64,000 bases of DNA, from the NCBI RefSeq assembly GCF_030285665.1, contig NZ_CP127295.1:1984001-2048000 (forward strand), read 5' to 3'. The notes under the pieces were generated by a model. That model made no database searches. It saw only the letters and a program-made list of their open reading frames with translations, and was not told the DNA's origin. Position 1 is the first letter of the stretch; every line of letters starts with the position of its first letter. Shown here in pieces: positions 51,211 to 60,556 of this stretch. The position numbers were made by a program, and so were the translations under genes. This stretch comes from Amycolatopsis mongoliensis. Its GTDB lineage: Bacteria; Actinomycetota; Actinomycetes; Mycobacteriales; Pseudonocardiaceae.

Positions 51211-52554
51211 TCACCCCGTGTACGCCTTGAAGATGTTCGTGAACTCGTACAGCGACTGGGAAATCCCCGAGCACGTCGCCACCGCGCCGCCGCCCGGACA
51301 GCCGCCGTTGTCGCGGCCCGCCGACCAGAAGCCGATGCTCGCCACGTGGTTCGCCTGCGCGTACGACAGCAGCTGCCGGGCCGCCGCCTGGTCGGTGACC
51401 GAACCCGTGTCGTTGCGGCCGATCATCGGGGTCAGGCCCAGGAGCCCCTTGACCTCGGCGTCGGACTTCGCCGGCCAGATCGTCTTCAGCTGACCCAGCG
51501 TCGCGTTCGCCGCGGAGACCAGGGCGTCACCCCATGAGCCGCTGTAGCCGAAGTCCATCAGCATCGGGTTGACCACCACGTTCAGCCCGCGCGACGCCGC
51601 GTCCTGCAGGATCGACACCGAGAACGGGTCCATCCCGTAGTCCTGGCCCTGGATCCGCATCGTGTAGCTGAGGTGCGTGCCGCGTTGCTGCTGCAGCCGC
51701 AGCAGGGCCTGGTTGACCACGGCTGTCGGGATCGACGCCTCGACGTCGACGTCCAGGCTGTTGCTGCCCACCGCGTCCAGCGTCTTGACGTACGCGTTGT
51801 AGAGCGCGTCCACCGAGCCGCACACGTTCTCCAGGTACGGGCCGAGCGCTCCCCCGGACGCCACCGTGACGCCGCCGCCCAGATTTCGCAGCGCATTGAC
51901 GTCGTTGATGATCCGCGAGTCCAGCAGCGGGACCGTGCCGCCCCACTGCGGGTCGCAGCCGAGGCTGCTGCCCAAGGCGAAGGCGAGCGTGAAGTTCTTC
52001 TGGCCCGTCGCGTTCGCCACCGAGACCAGTGACGGCGTCGCCATCGTGATGTCGAGGTAGGGCGACACGCGCGCGCTGCCCCCGGTCGGCGGCGGCGTGG
52101 TCGTGCTCGGCGTGGTCGTGCTCGGCGGGGTGGTGGTCGCCGGGGTCGTGGGCGTGGTCGTCGGGGTGCCGCCGCCGGCGCACGGCCGGCCGTTCAGCTT
52201 GCAGTTGGCGGGCAGGCCGCTGCCGCTGACCAGGAACCCGAAGCTCGTCGACGCGCCCGCGGCGACGGTGCCGTTGTACTCGCGGTTGACGAACGAGTGG
52301 TGGGCGCCGCTCGGGGTGTCGAGCGCGTCCCAGTACGACCCGAGCGTCGAGCCGGCCGGCAGGTCGAACTCCAGCTTCCAGCTCGTCAGCGCGGACGTGC
52401 CCGCGCTGATCGTGTACTTGGCCTGGTAGCCGGAACCCCAGTCGGAATCCTTGGCGAACGCCGCCGACGGCGCGGTGGCGGCCGTCGCCGGCGAGACGAC
52501 GAGGACCGTCGCCACCGAGAGGATCGTCGCGGCGAGGGCGAGCTTGGCTTTCAC
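51211..52554 (-). CDS. Secreted chitinase (GH18) with N-terminal CBM2-type domain
   Basis: A 447-residue secreted enzyme. After the signal peptide (LALAATILSVATVLVVSPATAAT) a carbohydrate-binding domain of the CBM2 type covers about residues 28-125 (SGYQAKYTISAG, TSWKLEFDLPAG, GFLVSGSG). A Thr/Pro linker follows, then a GH18 domain from about 160: SPYLDITMATPSL, FTLAFALGSS and the catalytic NSLDVDVEASIP, where the Glu donates the proton. IGFWSAGRDNG is near the end. It should cut chitin outside the cell. GGAGGG precedes the GTG at 52554. It forms a unit with the next gene, behind a DasR-like operator. Confidence 0.87.
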   Translation of the reverse strand: MKAKLALAATILSVATVLVVSPATAATAPSAAFAKDSDWGSGYQAKYTISAGTSALTSWKLEFDLPAGSTLGSYWDALDTPSGAHHSFVNREYNGTVAAGASTSFGFLVSGSGLPANCKLNGRPCAGGGTPTTTPTTPATTTPPSTTTPSTTTPPPTGGSARVSPYLDITMATPSLVSVANATGQKNFTLAFALGSSLGCDPQWGGTVPLLDSRIINDVNALRNLGGGVTVASGGALGPYLENVCGSVDALYNAYVKTLDAVGSNSLDVDVEASIPTAVVNQALLRLQQQRGTHLSYTMRIQGQDYGMDPFSVSILQDAASRGLNVVVNPMLMDFGYSGSWGDALVSAANATLGQLKTIWPAKSDAEVKGLLGLTPMIGRNDTGSVTDQAAARQLLSYAQANHVASIGFWSAGRDNGGCPGGGAVATCSGISQSLYEFTNIFKAYTG

Positions 52555-52563
52555 GGTCCCTCC

Positions 52564-53313
52564 TCAGCGCACGGTCAGGGTGAGCCGCTGGATGCCCCAG
52601 GCGTCGGCCTGCGAGCCGGGCAGCCAGACGTCGACGATGTCGTCCTTGATCCAGCTGCCGATGTCCGCGGCGTAGCACTCGCCGTAGCCCGGCACGGAGA
52701 ACCTGGTGCCCCACGGGATGTTCCGCGCGTCGACGGCGCAGAAGCCCGGCCCAGCGCTGTAGCCGAGCGCGGTCTGGGCGACGTCGTTGTAGGACGTGAC
52801 GCGGTAGGTCAGCGTGGTGCCGGCCGGGATGCGGTAGGCCGCGAGGTGATTGCCGCCGTCGAGGCGGTAGGCGGTCGAGATCTGGCCGAGCGAGCCCGGC
52901 GAGTTGTCCTCGGCCGTCATCGCGTAGAGCTGGTAGTTCGCGTCCTGACAGGGGCTCGCGTCGGTGACCGTGAGCGTCGGCTGGCCCCAGTCGCTGATCC
53001 ACTGGAGGGCCTGGCCGTTGCGGAACGCGCGGTACGCCTTCGCGCCGGCGACGCGGGCGAAGGTGAAGGTGACCTTGCCGTCGGAGCCCAGGCCGCCGGC
53101 GACCGAGCCGGGCGCGGGCAGGCGGTTGCTCACGTCCACGGCGCCGACGAGCGTGCCGGGACCGTGGCCGCCGGTGACCGGGCGGTCCGGGATGGTGCCT
53201 TGGTAGAAGTGCTGGCAGGCGGGCAAAGAAGCCGCCGACGCGGGTGCGGCGGGAGCGGCGAGGAGGCTGCCGGCGGTGAGGGCCGCCAGCCCGAGGACCC
53301 TGGCGAAACGCAT
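52564..53313 (-). CDS. Secreted 3D-domain protein
   Basis: A 249-residue exported protein with a signal peptide (GLAALTAGSLLAAPAAPASAAS). The middle looks like a fibronectin/beta-sandwich domain (KVTFTFARVAGAKAYRAF). The C-terminal ~90 residues form a 3D/double-psi barrel domain: YRVTSYNDV, IPWGTRFSVPGYGECYAADIG and IKDDIVDVWLP, with the Asp residues of MltA/Rpf-like 3D folds. It may bind or cleave cell-wall glycan. It lies 9 nt upstream of the chitinase in the same direction, so both share the dre-containing promoter. Confidence 0.78.
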   Translation of the reverse strand: MRFARVLGLAALTAGSLLAAPAAPASAASLPACQHFYQGTIPDRPVTGGHGPGTLVGAVDVSNRLPAPGSVAGGLGSDGKVTFTFARVAGAKAYRAFRNGQALQWISDWGQPTLTVTDASPCQDANYQLYAMTAEDNSPGSLGQISTAYRLDGGNHLAAYRIPAGTTLTYRVTSYNDVAQTALGYSAGPGFCAVDARNIPWGTRFSVPGYGECYAADIGSWIKDDIVDVWLPGSQADAWGIQRLTLTVR

Positions 53314-53418
53314 GACGGAGTGACCTCCATGGTGGGGACCGGGGTGGAGGTGACGCAGGTGGGGAGGTGCGGGTTCGCCGCGGAACTGACGTTAAGTGGC
53401 CTGGACCACACAGTCAAT

Positions 53419-53430
53419 AGGTCTAGACCT
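53419..53430. promoter_or_regulatory. DasR-responsive element (dre)-like site
   Basis: AGGTCTAGACCT is a perfect 12-bp palindrome and matches the DasR consensus core GGTCTAGACC. It lies about 106 nt upstream of the 3D-domain protein and chitinase unit. A second, weaker site TGGCCTGGACCA (10 of 12 matches to TGGTCTAGACCA) lies at 53397-53408. Confidence 0.8.
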
Positions 53431-53455
53431 TTAAGTTTCCGGGTCCGCCGAACGG

Positions 53456-53488
53456 CCCAGCGCCCCAAGGTGGCCTTGGGGCGCTGGG
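53456..53488 (-). terminator. Terminator of the alpha/beta-hydrolase gene
   Basis: CCCAGCGCCCCAAGG (53456-53470) and CCTTGGGGCGCTGGG (53474-53488) form a perfect 15-bp stem with a 3-nt loop, 1 nt after the stop at 53490. Confidence 0.82.
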
Positions 53489-53489
53489 G

Positions 53490-54128
53490 TTACAGGTAGC
53501 CGACCAGGCGGTCGGCGATCTGGGCGGGGTGGCTCAGCGGGGCGCAGTGCGGGCCGTCGACCTCGTCGGCCTCGATGCCCAGCCGCTCCCGGGCCACCTT
53601 CCGCTGGAAGTCCGGTACGAAGAACCGGTCGTCACGGCAGAGCAGGACCCGGGTCGGGACGTCCGGGTGGGCCGGCAGCGGCCACGGCTCGTCCCACTCC
53701 TTGCTCACCTGGTCGCGCCCGCGCGCCATGCCCTCCTCGGCCAGCTCGAGCGGGACGCCGTTGAAGTACGTCTCGATGTCGCTGAGCCCCTCGGGCCCCG
53801 AGAAGCCCGTGTTCCCCCACCACTGCCCCGGTGGCTCCCCCGGCGCCGGGATCATCCCGGCCAGGTACACCAGCAGTCTCGCCCGCGCCTTCTCCGCGAC
53901 CAGCGGCGCCGTGAACCCGCCGTAGGAATGGCCGACGACGGCGACGTCCGTGCGGTCGCCCAGCTCCGCGAGCACGGTTTCGGTGAACGACGCCAGCCCG
54001 GCCGACGAGTCGGTGATCGGCAGGTCCGGCGCGATCGCGTCGTGGCCGCGTGCGGCCAGCTCCGGCACCAGCCGATGGAAGTCCCACCCGCTGCCGCCGC
54101 CCCCGTGGATCAGCGCGAACGTCGTCAT
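53490..54128 (-). CDS. Alpha/beta-hydrolase
   Basis: A 212-residue hydrolase. The N-terminal FALIHGGGGSGWDFHRL holds the oxyanion loop, VAVVGHSYGGFTAPL the nucleophile, CRDDRFFVP the acid and DGPHCAPLSHP the His region. This resembles the short EstC/salicylate-esterase or hydroxynitrile-lyase-like group. It probably cleaves a small ester; no context suggests which. The ATG at 54128 begins MTTFALIHGG. A perfect hairpin follows the stop. Confidence 0.86.
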   Translation of the reverse strand: MTTFALIHGGGGSGWDFHRLVPELAARGHDAIAPDLPITDSSAGLASFTETVLAELGDRTDVAVVGHSYGGFTAPLVAEKARARLLVYLAGMIPAPGEPPGQWWGNTGFSGPEGLSDIETYFNGVPLELAEEGMARGRDQVSKEWDEPWPLPAHPDVPTRVLLCRDDRFFVPDFQRKVARERLGIEADEVDGPHCAPLSHPAQIADRLVGYL

Positions 54129-54138
54129 GCCGGCCAGC

Positions 54139-54819
54139 TCAGCAGCGCCGCAGCATGTCCGTCAAGGCCATTTTCTCCCCTTGCGTGACGGTCAGCCCGT
54201 AGTAGTGCTTCACCACGATCCAGTCGGTCGCGTAGGTGCACCAGAACGCCACGAGCGGCGGTTTCCACTGGTCGGGCGCCTTGTCGCTCTTCTGCTGGTT
54301 GAGGTTGTCGGTGACGGCGAACAGCTGCGGCCGGGTGAGGTCGTTGGCGAACTGCTCGCGCTTCTCGGTCGTCCACGACTTCGCGCCGCTGGCCCAGGCC
54401 TGCCCGAGCGGGACCATGTGGTCGATGTCGAGGTCGGTCGCCTTGGTCCAGGTCTCGTCGTCGTAGACGCTCTTCCACGTCCCGGACGTCGCTTTGCAGT
54501 CCTTGTCCGTCTTCACGTCCGTGCCGGCGCGCTTCAGCACGACTTCGCGGGTGTCACACCCTGACCCTTGGCTGTCCCAGTGCGGGAACTTCTCCCGCGA
54601 GTAGCCGTCCATGGACGTCCGCGCGGCGATGGTGAGTTCGTCGAGCTGCTTCTGCGCGTCGGCCGCGCTGACCGGAACCGGTGCCGGGGAGGACGACGGC
54701 GGCGGGGTCGCACCGGAGCTTCTGCTCGTGGCCCAGTACCCGAAGAGGGCGATCGCCAGGATCGCGACTACCAGCAGAGATCGTTGGGTCACGCTGAGCC
54801 GAAAGCCGCGGGCCGCCAC
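54139..54819 (-). CDS. Membrane-anchored HNH-family nuclease (DUF1524 type)
   Basis: A 226-residue protein with one N-terminal membrane helix (SLLVVAILAIALFGYW), a Pro/Ser linker and an HNH domain: REVVLKRAGTDV, LDIDHMVPLGQAWASG (catalytic His and metal Asp), FANDLTRPQLFAVTDNLNQQKSDKAPDQW and FWCTYATDWIVVKHYYGL. This is the common actinobacterial secreted or surface HNH protein, likely a non-specific DNase for scavenging or competition. GAGAAATTC precedes the GTG at 54819. It stands 10 nt upstream of the hydrolase. Confidence 0.86.
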   Translation of the reverse strand: MAARGFRLSVTQRSLLVVAILAIALFGYWATSRSSGATPPPSSSPAPVPVSAADAQKQLDELTIAARTSMDGYSREKFPHWDSQGSGCDTREVVLKRAGTDVKTDKDCKATSGTWKSVYDDETWTKATDLDIDHMVPLGQAWASGAKSWTTEKREQFANDLTRPQLFAVTDNLNQQKSDKAPDQWKPPLVAFWCTYATDWIVVKHYYGLTVTQGEKMALTDMLRRC

Positions 54820-54910
54820 GAATTTCTCCTCTCGAATTCACCTGAGCGCGGCGTAGTCTCACCCCTGCCGGCCTGGGAAAACCGCGCCGACACGACGACC
54901 TGGCGCGAAT

Positions 54911-54942
54911 GTGACCTCGCCCACCCTCAGCTGAGGTGTCAC
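54911..54942. promoter_or_regulatory. Dyad upstream of the Sel1-repeat gene
   Basis: CCTCAGCTGAGG (54925-54936) is a perfect palindrome, flanked by GTGACCTC (54911-54918) and GAGGTGTCAC (54933-54942). It lies 55 nt before the gene start and may be an operator. Confidence 0.45.
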
Positions 54943-54997
54943 ACCGGGCCGATCATCTGCGACTACCGGAGCAGGACCCATCCGGAGGGAGCAGCCG

Positions 54998-56041
54998 ATG
55001 CCCGGCCGGCTCAAGAAGTTCGACGAGTTCTTCCAGCGCAAAGCCGCCGAGGGCGGCAACGTCGTCGCCATGGCCCGCATGGGGTCGGCGATGCGCGAGC
55101 GCGGGGACCTCGCCGAGGCCGAGACGTGGTTCCGCAAGGCCGCCATGGGCGGCGACCGCGTCTCCATGACCTCGCTCGCCCACCTGCTCGCCGAACGCGG
55201 CGCGCAGGACGAGGCCGAGCGCTGGTACCACGAGGCTGCCCTGGCCGGCGAGCCGCACGGCATGCTGAACCTCGCCCGGTCCTACGAGCGGCGCGGCAAG
55301 CGCGAAGACGCCCAGCACTGGTACGGCGAGGCGGCCCGCACCGGCGACCTGCCCTCGATCGCGGCGCTCGGGCACCTGCTGCGCGAGCAGCGCCGGACCG
55401 AAGAAGCCGAGACGTGGCTGCGGCAGGCCGCGGACGCCGGGATCACCAGCGCGATGATCGACCTGGGCATGGTGCTCCGCGACCGCGGCCAGGCCGCCGA
55501 AGCCTCCCGCTGGTGGCGCTCGGCCGTGCAGGCCGGCGACCTCGCCGCCACCTGCCAGCTGGGCAGGCAGGCCGAACGGCTCGGCCGGCCCGGCGACGCC
55601 GAGTCGTGGTACCGGCAGGGCGCGACCGGGGGGCACGTCGAGGCGATCGTCCGGCTCGGGCTGCTGCTGCACCGCCGCGGCGACCTCGAAGAGGCCGAGA
55701 ACTGGTACCTCGACGCCGCCGAGCGCGGCGACCCGGCCGCGATGACCAACCTCGGCGTGCTCGCCCGCAACCGCGGGGACGAGGGCGAGGCCGCCGCCTG
55801 GTACCGCAAGGCCGCCGAGCACGGCAGCGTCCCCGCGCTCACCAACCTCGGGCACCTCGCCGAGCACCGGGACGACCTCGCGGAAGCGGAGCGGTGGTTC
55901 CGCCGGGCCGCCGAGACGGGCGACGTCCAGGGAATGCTCAGCCTGGCCCGGATGCTGCGGTCGCGCGGGTCCGGCCATGAGGCCGAACAGTGGCTCGCCC
56001 GGGCGGAGCACGTCCAGGGCGACCGAGAGCACCACTTCTGA
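54998..56041 (+). CDS. Sel1/TPR-repeat protein upstream of the hydrogenase operon
   Basis: A 347-residue protein made almost entirely of about nine Sel1-like repeats of ~36 residues, each with a pattern like AxxxLGxLLxxRGDxxEAExWYRxAAxxG (for example LAHLLAERGAQDEAERWYHEAALAG). Such solenoids bind partner proteins. There is no signal peptide, so it is cytosolic. GGAGGGAGC precedes the ATG. It ends 85 nt before the first hydrogenase-operon gene, so it might be a linked scaffold or chaperone, but it has its own promoter region. Confidence 0.85.
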   Translation: MPGRLKKFDEFFQRKAAEGGNVVAMARMGSAMRERGDLAEAETWFRKAAMGGDRVSMTSLAHLLAERGAQDEAERWYHEAALAGEPHGMLNLARSYERRGKREDAQHWYGEAARTGDLPSIAALGHLLREQRRTEEAETWLRQAADAGITSAMIDLGMVLRDRGQAAEASRWWRSAVQAGDLAATCQLGRQAERLGRPGDAESWYRQGATGGHVEAIVRLGLLLHRRGDLEEAENWYLDAAERGDPAAMTNLGVLARNRGDEGEAAAWYRKAAEHGSVPALTNLGHLAEHRDDLAEAERWFRRAAETGDVQGMLSLARMLRSRGSGHEAEQWLARAEHVQGDREHHF

Positions 56042-56056
56042 CCGTTCGATCTATTG

Positions 56057-56072
56057 TGTGATCCAACTCACA
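56057..56072. promoter_or_regulatory. CRP/GlxR-type operator upstream of the hydrogenase operon
   Basis: TGTGATCCAACTCACA is a perfect match to TGTGA-N6-TCACA, the cAMP-receptor-protein consensus shared by actinobacterial Crp and GlxR. It lies 55-70 nt before the first operon gene at 56127. A TAGCCT stretch (56077-56082) could be a -10 element. Confidence 0.8.
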
Positions 56073-56126
56073 GCTCTAGCCTGATTGTGGGCTCCCACCA
56101 CCGAGCAGCCCGGAGGAAGTACCGCG

Positions 56127-56747
56127 ATGTCGTGGTCACCGAATCACCCGGACTCCGTCGACGCCCTCTTCGAGCGCCGGAAGGCGCCCGTGCTCTCCCT
56201 GGCCGACGACGCCAGGACAGTCGCCGAGGCGTGCCACGACATGGCCCGCCGCTTCCACCGCGGCGGCAAGCTCGTGGTGTTCGGCAACGGTGGTCCCAGC
56301 ACCGACGCCCAGCACGTGGCGGTGGAGTTCGTCCACCCGGTGATCGTCGGCAAGCGCGCGCTGCCGGCGATCTCGCTGACCGCCGACGTCGCGACGGTCA
56401 CCGGCGTCGCCAACCGCGTGGGCCTCGAAGACGTCTTCGCCCACCAGCTGCGGATCATCGGCGAACCGGCCGACATCGCGTTGGGCATCTCGGCCGACGG
56501 CGAGTGCGCCAACGTCCGCCGCGCTCTCGAAACGGCCCGGGACCTCGGGATGCTCACCGTCGCACTGACCGGTGGTAACGGCGGCGCGATCGCCGCGACT
56601 ACCGGGCTGGACCACGTCTTCATCGCCCGCTCGGCCGACCCGCGGATCGTCAAGGAGGTGCACGTGACCACCTACCACGTGCTGTGGGAGCTGGTGCACG
56701 TCTTCTTCGAACACCCCGGCGTGCTGACCCCGGAGGTGGCGTCGTGA
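56127..56747 (+). CDS. SIS-domain (GmhA-like) protein, first of the hydrogenase operon
   Basis: A 206-residue SIS-domain protein: GGKLVVFGNGGPSTDAQHVAVEFVHP (phosphosugar loop, GP where relatives have GS), IALGISADGECANVRRAL and VKEVHVTTYHVLWELVHVFF. The fold resembles GmhA sedoheptulose-7-phosphate isomerase. The substitution of Ser by Pro in the binding loop, and SADGECAN for STSGNSAN, suggest a changed or lost sugar site. GGAGGAA precedes the ATG. It overlaps hypC by 4 nt, and a second SIS gene follows hypC, so the pair may act together in hydrogenase maturation (inference). Confidence 0.85.
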   Translation: MSWSPNHPDSVDALFERRKAPVLSLADDARTVAEACHDMARRFHRGGKLVVFGNGGPSTDAQHVAVEFVHPVIVGKRALPAISLTADVATVTGVANRVGLEDVFAHQLRIIGEPADIALGISADGECANVRRALETARDLGMLTVALTGGNGGAIAATTGLDHVFIARSADPRIVKEVHVTTYHVLWELVHVFFEHPGVLTPEVAS

Positions 56748-56992
56748 GCGCCAGTGACGCCGACAGAGAAGTCGGCCCCGTCTGCCACGACGGGGTGTGC
56801 ATCACCTGCTCCGACACCGCGGTCGAAGTGACCGTGGTCGAACTCCTGGACCTCGGGTTCGCCGTCGTGGACACCGGTTCGGGCCGGGAAGAGGTGAGCG
56901 TGGCGCTGGTCTCGGCCGGCGTCGGCGACCGGATCCTGGTGCACGCCGGGGAAGCCATCGCCCGCCTGGAGAACACCCAGCCGAGGAGTTGA
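56744..56992 (+). CDS. hypC: HypC/HupF-family hydrogenase maturation chaperone
   Basis: An 82-residue small beta-barrel protein. The start includes GPVCHDGVCITCSDTAVEVTV, and the end VGDRILVHAGEAIARLE is typical of HypC. Classical HypC begins M-C at the exact N-terminus and uses that Cys to carry iron; here the first Cys (VCHDGVC) is about 14 residues in, which is unusual and may mark a sub-group. It normally escorts the Fe(CN)2CO unit with HypD to the large subunit. The GTG at 56744 overlaps the preceding stop. Confidence 0.82.
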   Translation: MSASDADREVGPVCHDGVCITCSDTAVEVTVVELLDLGFAVVDTGSGREEVSVALVSAGVGDRILVHAGEAIARLENTQPRS

Positions 56993-56998
56993 CGCGCG

Positions 56999-57684
56999 AT
57001 GACGCGGGAACAGTTCCCCGTGGACGCGGACGGTCTCGAAGCGCTGTACCCGTTCCTCTACGCGGGTTCCAGCGACGTCGACGCCGTCCTCGACCACGTC
57101 CGGAAGTCCACTGTGGACAAGGTGCACGAGATCGTCGCCCTCCGGGCCGAAGTGCTCGCGGCCGACCGCGAGCGCCTGTTCGCCTGCGCGCAGGACGTCG
57201 CGCGCGCGTTCGCCGGTGGCGGCCGGCTGCTCGCGTTCGGCAACGGGGGCAGCTCGACCGACGCCCAGGACCTGGCCAGCCTGTTCCTGAGCCCGGCGGG
57301 CGACGCCCGGCCGTTGCCCGCCTTCGGGTTGACGAACGACATCGCCGTGGTGACCGCCCTTTCCAACGACATCGGGTTCGACGTCGTGTTCGCCCGGCAG
57401 ATCGGCGCGTTCGGGCGGCCCGGCGACATCGCGGTGGGCCTGTCCACCAGCGGGAACTCCGCGAACCTGGTGCGCGCCTTCGACGAAGCCGCCCGGCGCG
57501 GCATGGTGACCGTCGGCATCGCCGGCTACGACGGGGGGAAGATGGCCGAGCTGGACAGCATCGACCACCTCTTCGTCGTCCCGTCACCGTCCGTGCACCG
57601 CATTCAGGAAGCCCAGACGACCCTTTACCACGCGCTGTGGGAGCTGACCCTCGGCGCGCTCGACGAACTCGGGGTTGATCAGCC

Positions 57685-57688
<4 letters not shown>
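56999..57688 (+). CDS. SIS-domain (GmhA-like) protein, second copy in the hydrogenase operon
   Basis: A 229-residue SIS-domain protein: GGRLLAFGNGGSSTDAQDLASLFL is the intact phosphosugar loop, VGLSTSGNSANLVRAF the second Ser/Thr loop, and VHRIQEAQTTLYHALWELTL the C-terminal helix. It has a ~45-residue N-terminal extension compared with the first SIS protein. GAGGAG precedes the ATG. Since the first SIS protein has a degenerate loop and this one an intact loop, they may form a heteromer with one active site type. Its stop overlaps the small-subunit start. Confidence 0.86.
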
Positions 57689-58746
<1,058 letters not shown>

Positions 58747-58759
58747 AAGGGATCGGGAC

Positions 58760-60556
58760 ATGACGGAGACGCAGACCGACAAGGGCATCAGCACCAAGGG
58801 CAGGACCGATCTCGTCGAAATGGCGTGGGATCCGATCACCCGGATCGTCGGCAGCCTCGGGATCTACACGAAGATCGACTGGGCGGCCAAGAGGGTCGTC
58901 GAGTGCCACAGCACGTCGTCGGTCTTCCGCGGCTACAGCATCTTCATGAAGGGCAAGGACCCGCGCGACGCGCACTTCATCACCAGCCGGATCTGCGGGA
59001 TCTGCGGCGACAACCACGCGACGTGCTCGGTGTACGCCCAGAACATGGCCTACGGCGTCCGCCCGCCGCACCTCGGCGAGTGGATCCTCAACCTCGGCGA
59101 GGCCGCCGAGTACATGTTCGACCACAACATCTTCCAGGAGAACCTGGTCGGGGTCGACTACTGCGAGAAGATGGTCGCCGAGACCAACCCCGGCGTCCTG
59201 GAGCTGGCCAACCGCACCGAGGCACCGCACGCGCGTGACCACGGCTACCGGACCATCGGCGACATCATGCGCTCGCTCAACCCCCTGGAAGGCGAGTTCT
59301 ACCGCGAGGCCCTCCAGGTCAGCCGCAGCACGCGCGAGATGTTCTGCCTGATGGAGGGCCGGCACGTCCACCCGTCGACGCTGTACCCCGGCGGCGTCGG
59401 CACGGTCGCCACCGTGCAGCTGTTCACCGACTACCTGACCCGGCTGATGCGCTACGTCGAGTTCATGAAGCGCTGCCTGCCGATGCACGACGACCTGTTC
59501 GACTTCTTCTACGAGGCCCTGCCCGGCTACGAAGAGGTCGGCCGGCGGCGGATCCTGCTCGGCTGCTGGGGCAGCCTCAACAACCCGGAGTACTGCGACT
59601 TCAGCTACGAGAACATGGAGTCGTGGGGCCGCAAGATGTTCGTGACGCCCGGCATCGTCGTCGACGGCAAGCTGGTCACCACCAGCCTGCTCGACATCAA
59701 CCTCGGCATCCGGATCCTGCTCGGCAGCTCGTTCTACGAAGACTGGGCCGACCAGCCGATGTTCGTCACCCAGGACCCACTCGGCAACCCGGTCGACCAG
59801 CGGCACCCGTGGAACCAGCACACCATCCCGCGGCCGGCCAAGCGCGACTTCGACGGCAAGTACTCGTGGACGATGTCGCCGCGCTGGTTCGACGGCAAGG
59901 ACCACCTGGCCCTCGACACCGGCGGCGGCCCGATCGCGCGCCTGTGGGTCACGGCGCTCGCCGGGCTCGTCGACACGCCGTACGTCAAGTCGACCGGGCA
60001 CAGCGTCACGATCACCCTGCCGCGCACGGCGACCAAACCCGAAGTCGCCTTCGAGTGGAAGATCCCGCAGTGGAGCAACGCGCTCGAGCGCAACCGCGCC
60101 CGGACGTACTTCCAGGCGTACTCGGCCGCGATGGCGCTGCACTTCGGCGAGCAGGCGCTGGGTGAGGTCCGCAAGGGCAACACCAAGACGTGGGAGCCGT
60201 TCAAGGTCCCGGACGAAGGCGTCAGCTGCGGCTTCACCGAAGCCGTCCGCGGTGTGCTGTCGCACCACATGGTGATCAAGGGCGGCAAGATCGCGAACTA
60301 CCACCCGTACCCGCCGACTCCGTGGAACGGCAGCGTGCGCGACAGCTTCGGCACGCCGGGGCCGTACGAGGACGCCGTGCAGAACACGCCGATCTTCGAG
60401 GAGAACACGCAGGAGAACTTCAAGGGCATCGACATCATGCGCGCGGTCCGCAGCTTCGACCCGTGCCTGCCCTGCGGCGTCCACATGTACACCGGCAAGG
60501 GCAAGGTCCTGGAGCGGCTGCACACCCCGCACGCGTTCGGCGGGGAGATCGGCTGA
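58760..60556 (+). CDS. hhyL: Group 1h [NiFe]-hydrogenase large subunit
   Basis: A 598-residue catalytic subunit. The N-terminal motif TSRICGICGDNHATC (Cys79 and Cys82) and the C-terminal DPCLPCGVHMY (Cys569 and Cys572) provide the four Ni-Fe ligands. About 23 residues follow the expected His cleavage site, to be removed by the protease encoded at 63506. MEGRHVHPSTLYPGGVG is a conserved hydrogenase segment. It oxidises H2. It follows hhyS by 13 nt and abuts the NifU-like gene (TGATG). Confidence 0.96.
   Translation: MTETQTDKGISTKGRTDLVEMAWDPITRIVGSLGIYTKIDWAAKRVVECHSTSSVFRGYSIFMKGKDPRDAHFITSRICGICGDNHATCSVYAQNMAYGVRPPHLGEWILNLGEAAEYMFDHNIFQENLVGVDYCEKMVAETNPGVLELANRTEAPHARDHGYRTIGDIMRSLNPLEGEFYREALQVSRSTREMFCLMEGRHVHPSTLYPGGVGTVATVQLFTDYLTRLMRYVEFMKRCLPMHDDLFDFFYEALPGYEEVGRRRILLGCWGSLNNPEYCDFSYENMESWGRKMFVTPGIVVDGKLVTTSLLDINLGIRILLGSSFYEDWADQPMFVTQDPLGNPVDQRHPWNQHTIPRPAKRDFDGKYSWTMSPRWFDGKDHLALDTGGGPIARLWVTALAGLVDTPYVKSTGHSVTITLPRTATKPEVAFEWKIPQWSNALERNRARTYFQAYSAAMALHFGEQALGEVRKGNTKTWEPFKVPDEGVSCGFTEAVRGVLSHHMVIKGGKIANYHPYPPTPWNGSVRDSFGTPGPYEDAVQNTPIFEENTQENFKGIDIMRAVRSFDPCLPCGVHMYTGKGKVLERLHTPHAFGGEIG

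Noticed and set aside
54998..56041. Tandem DNA repeat in the Sel1 gene
   Set aside because: The repetition is at protein level (about 36-residue solenoid units) with diverged DNA, not a DNA satellite.
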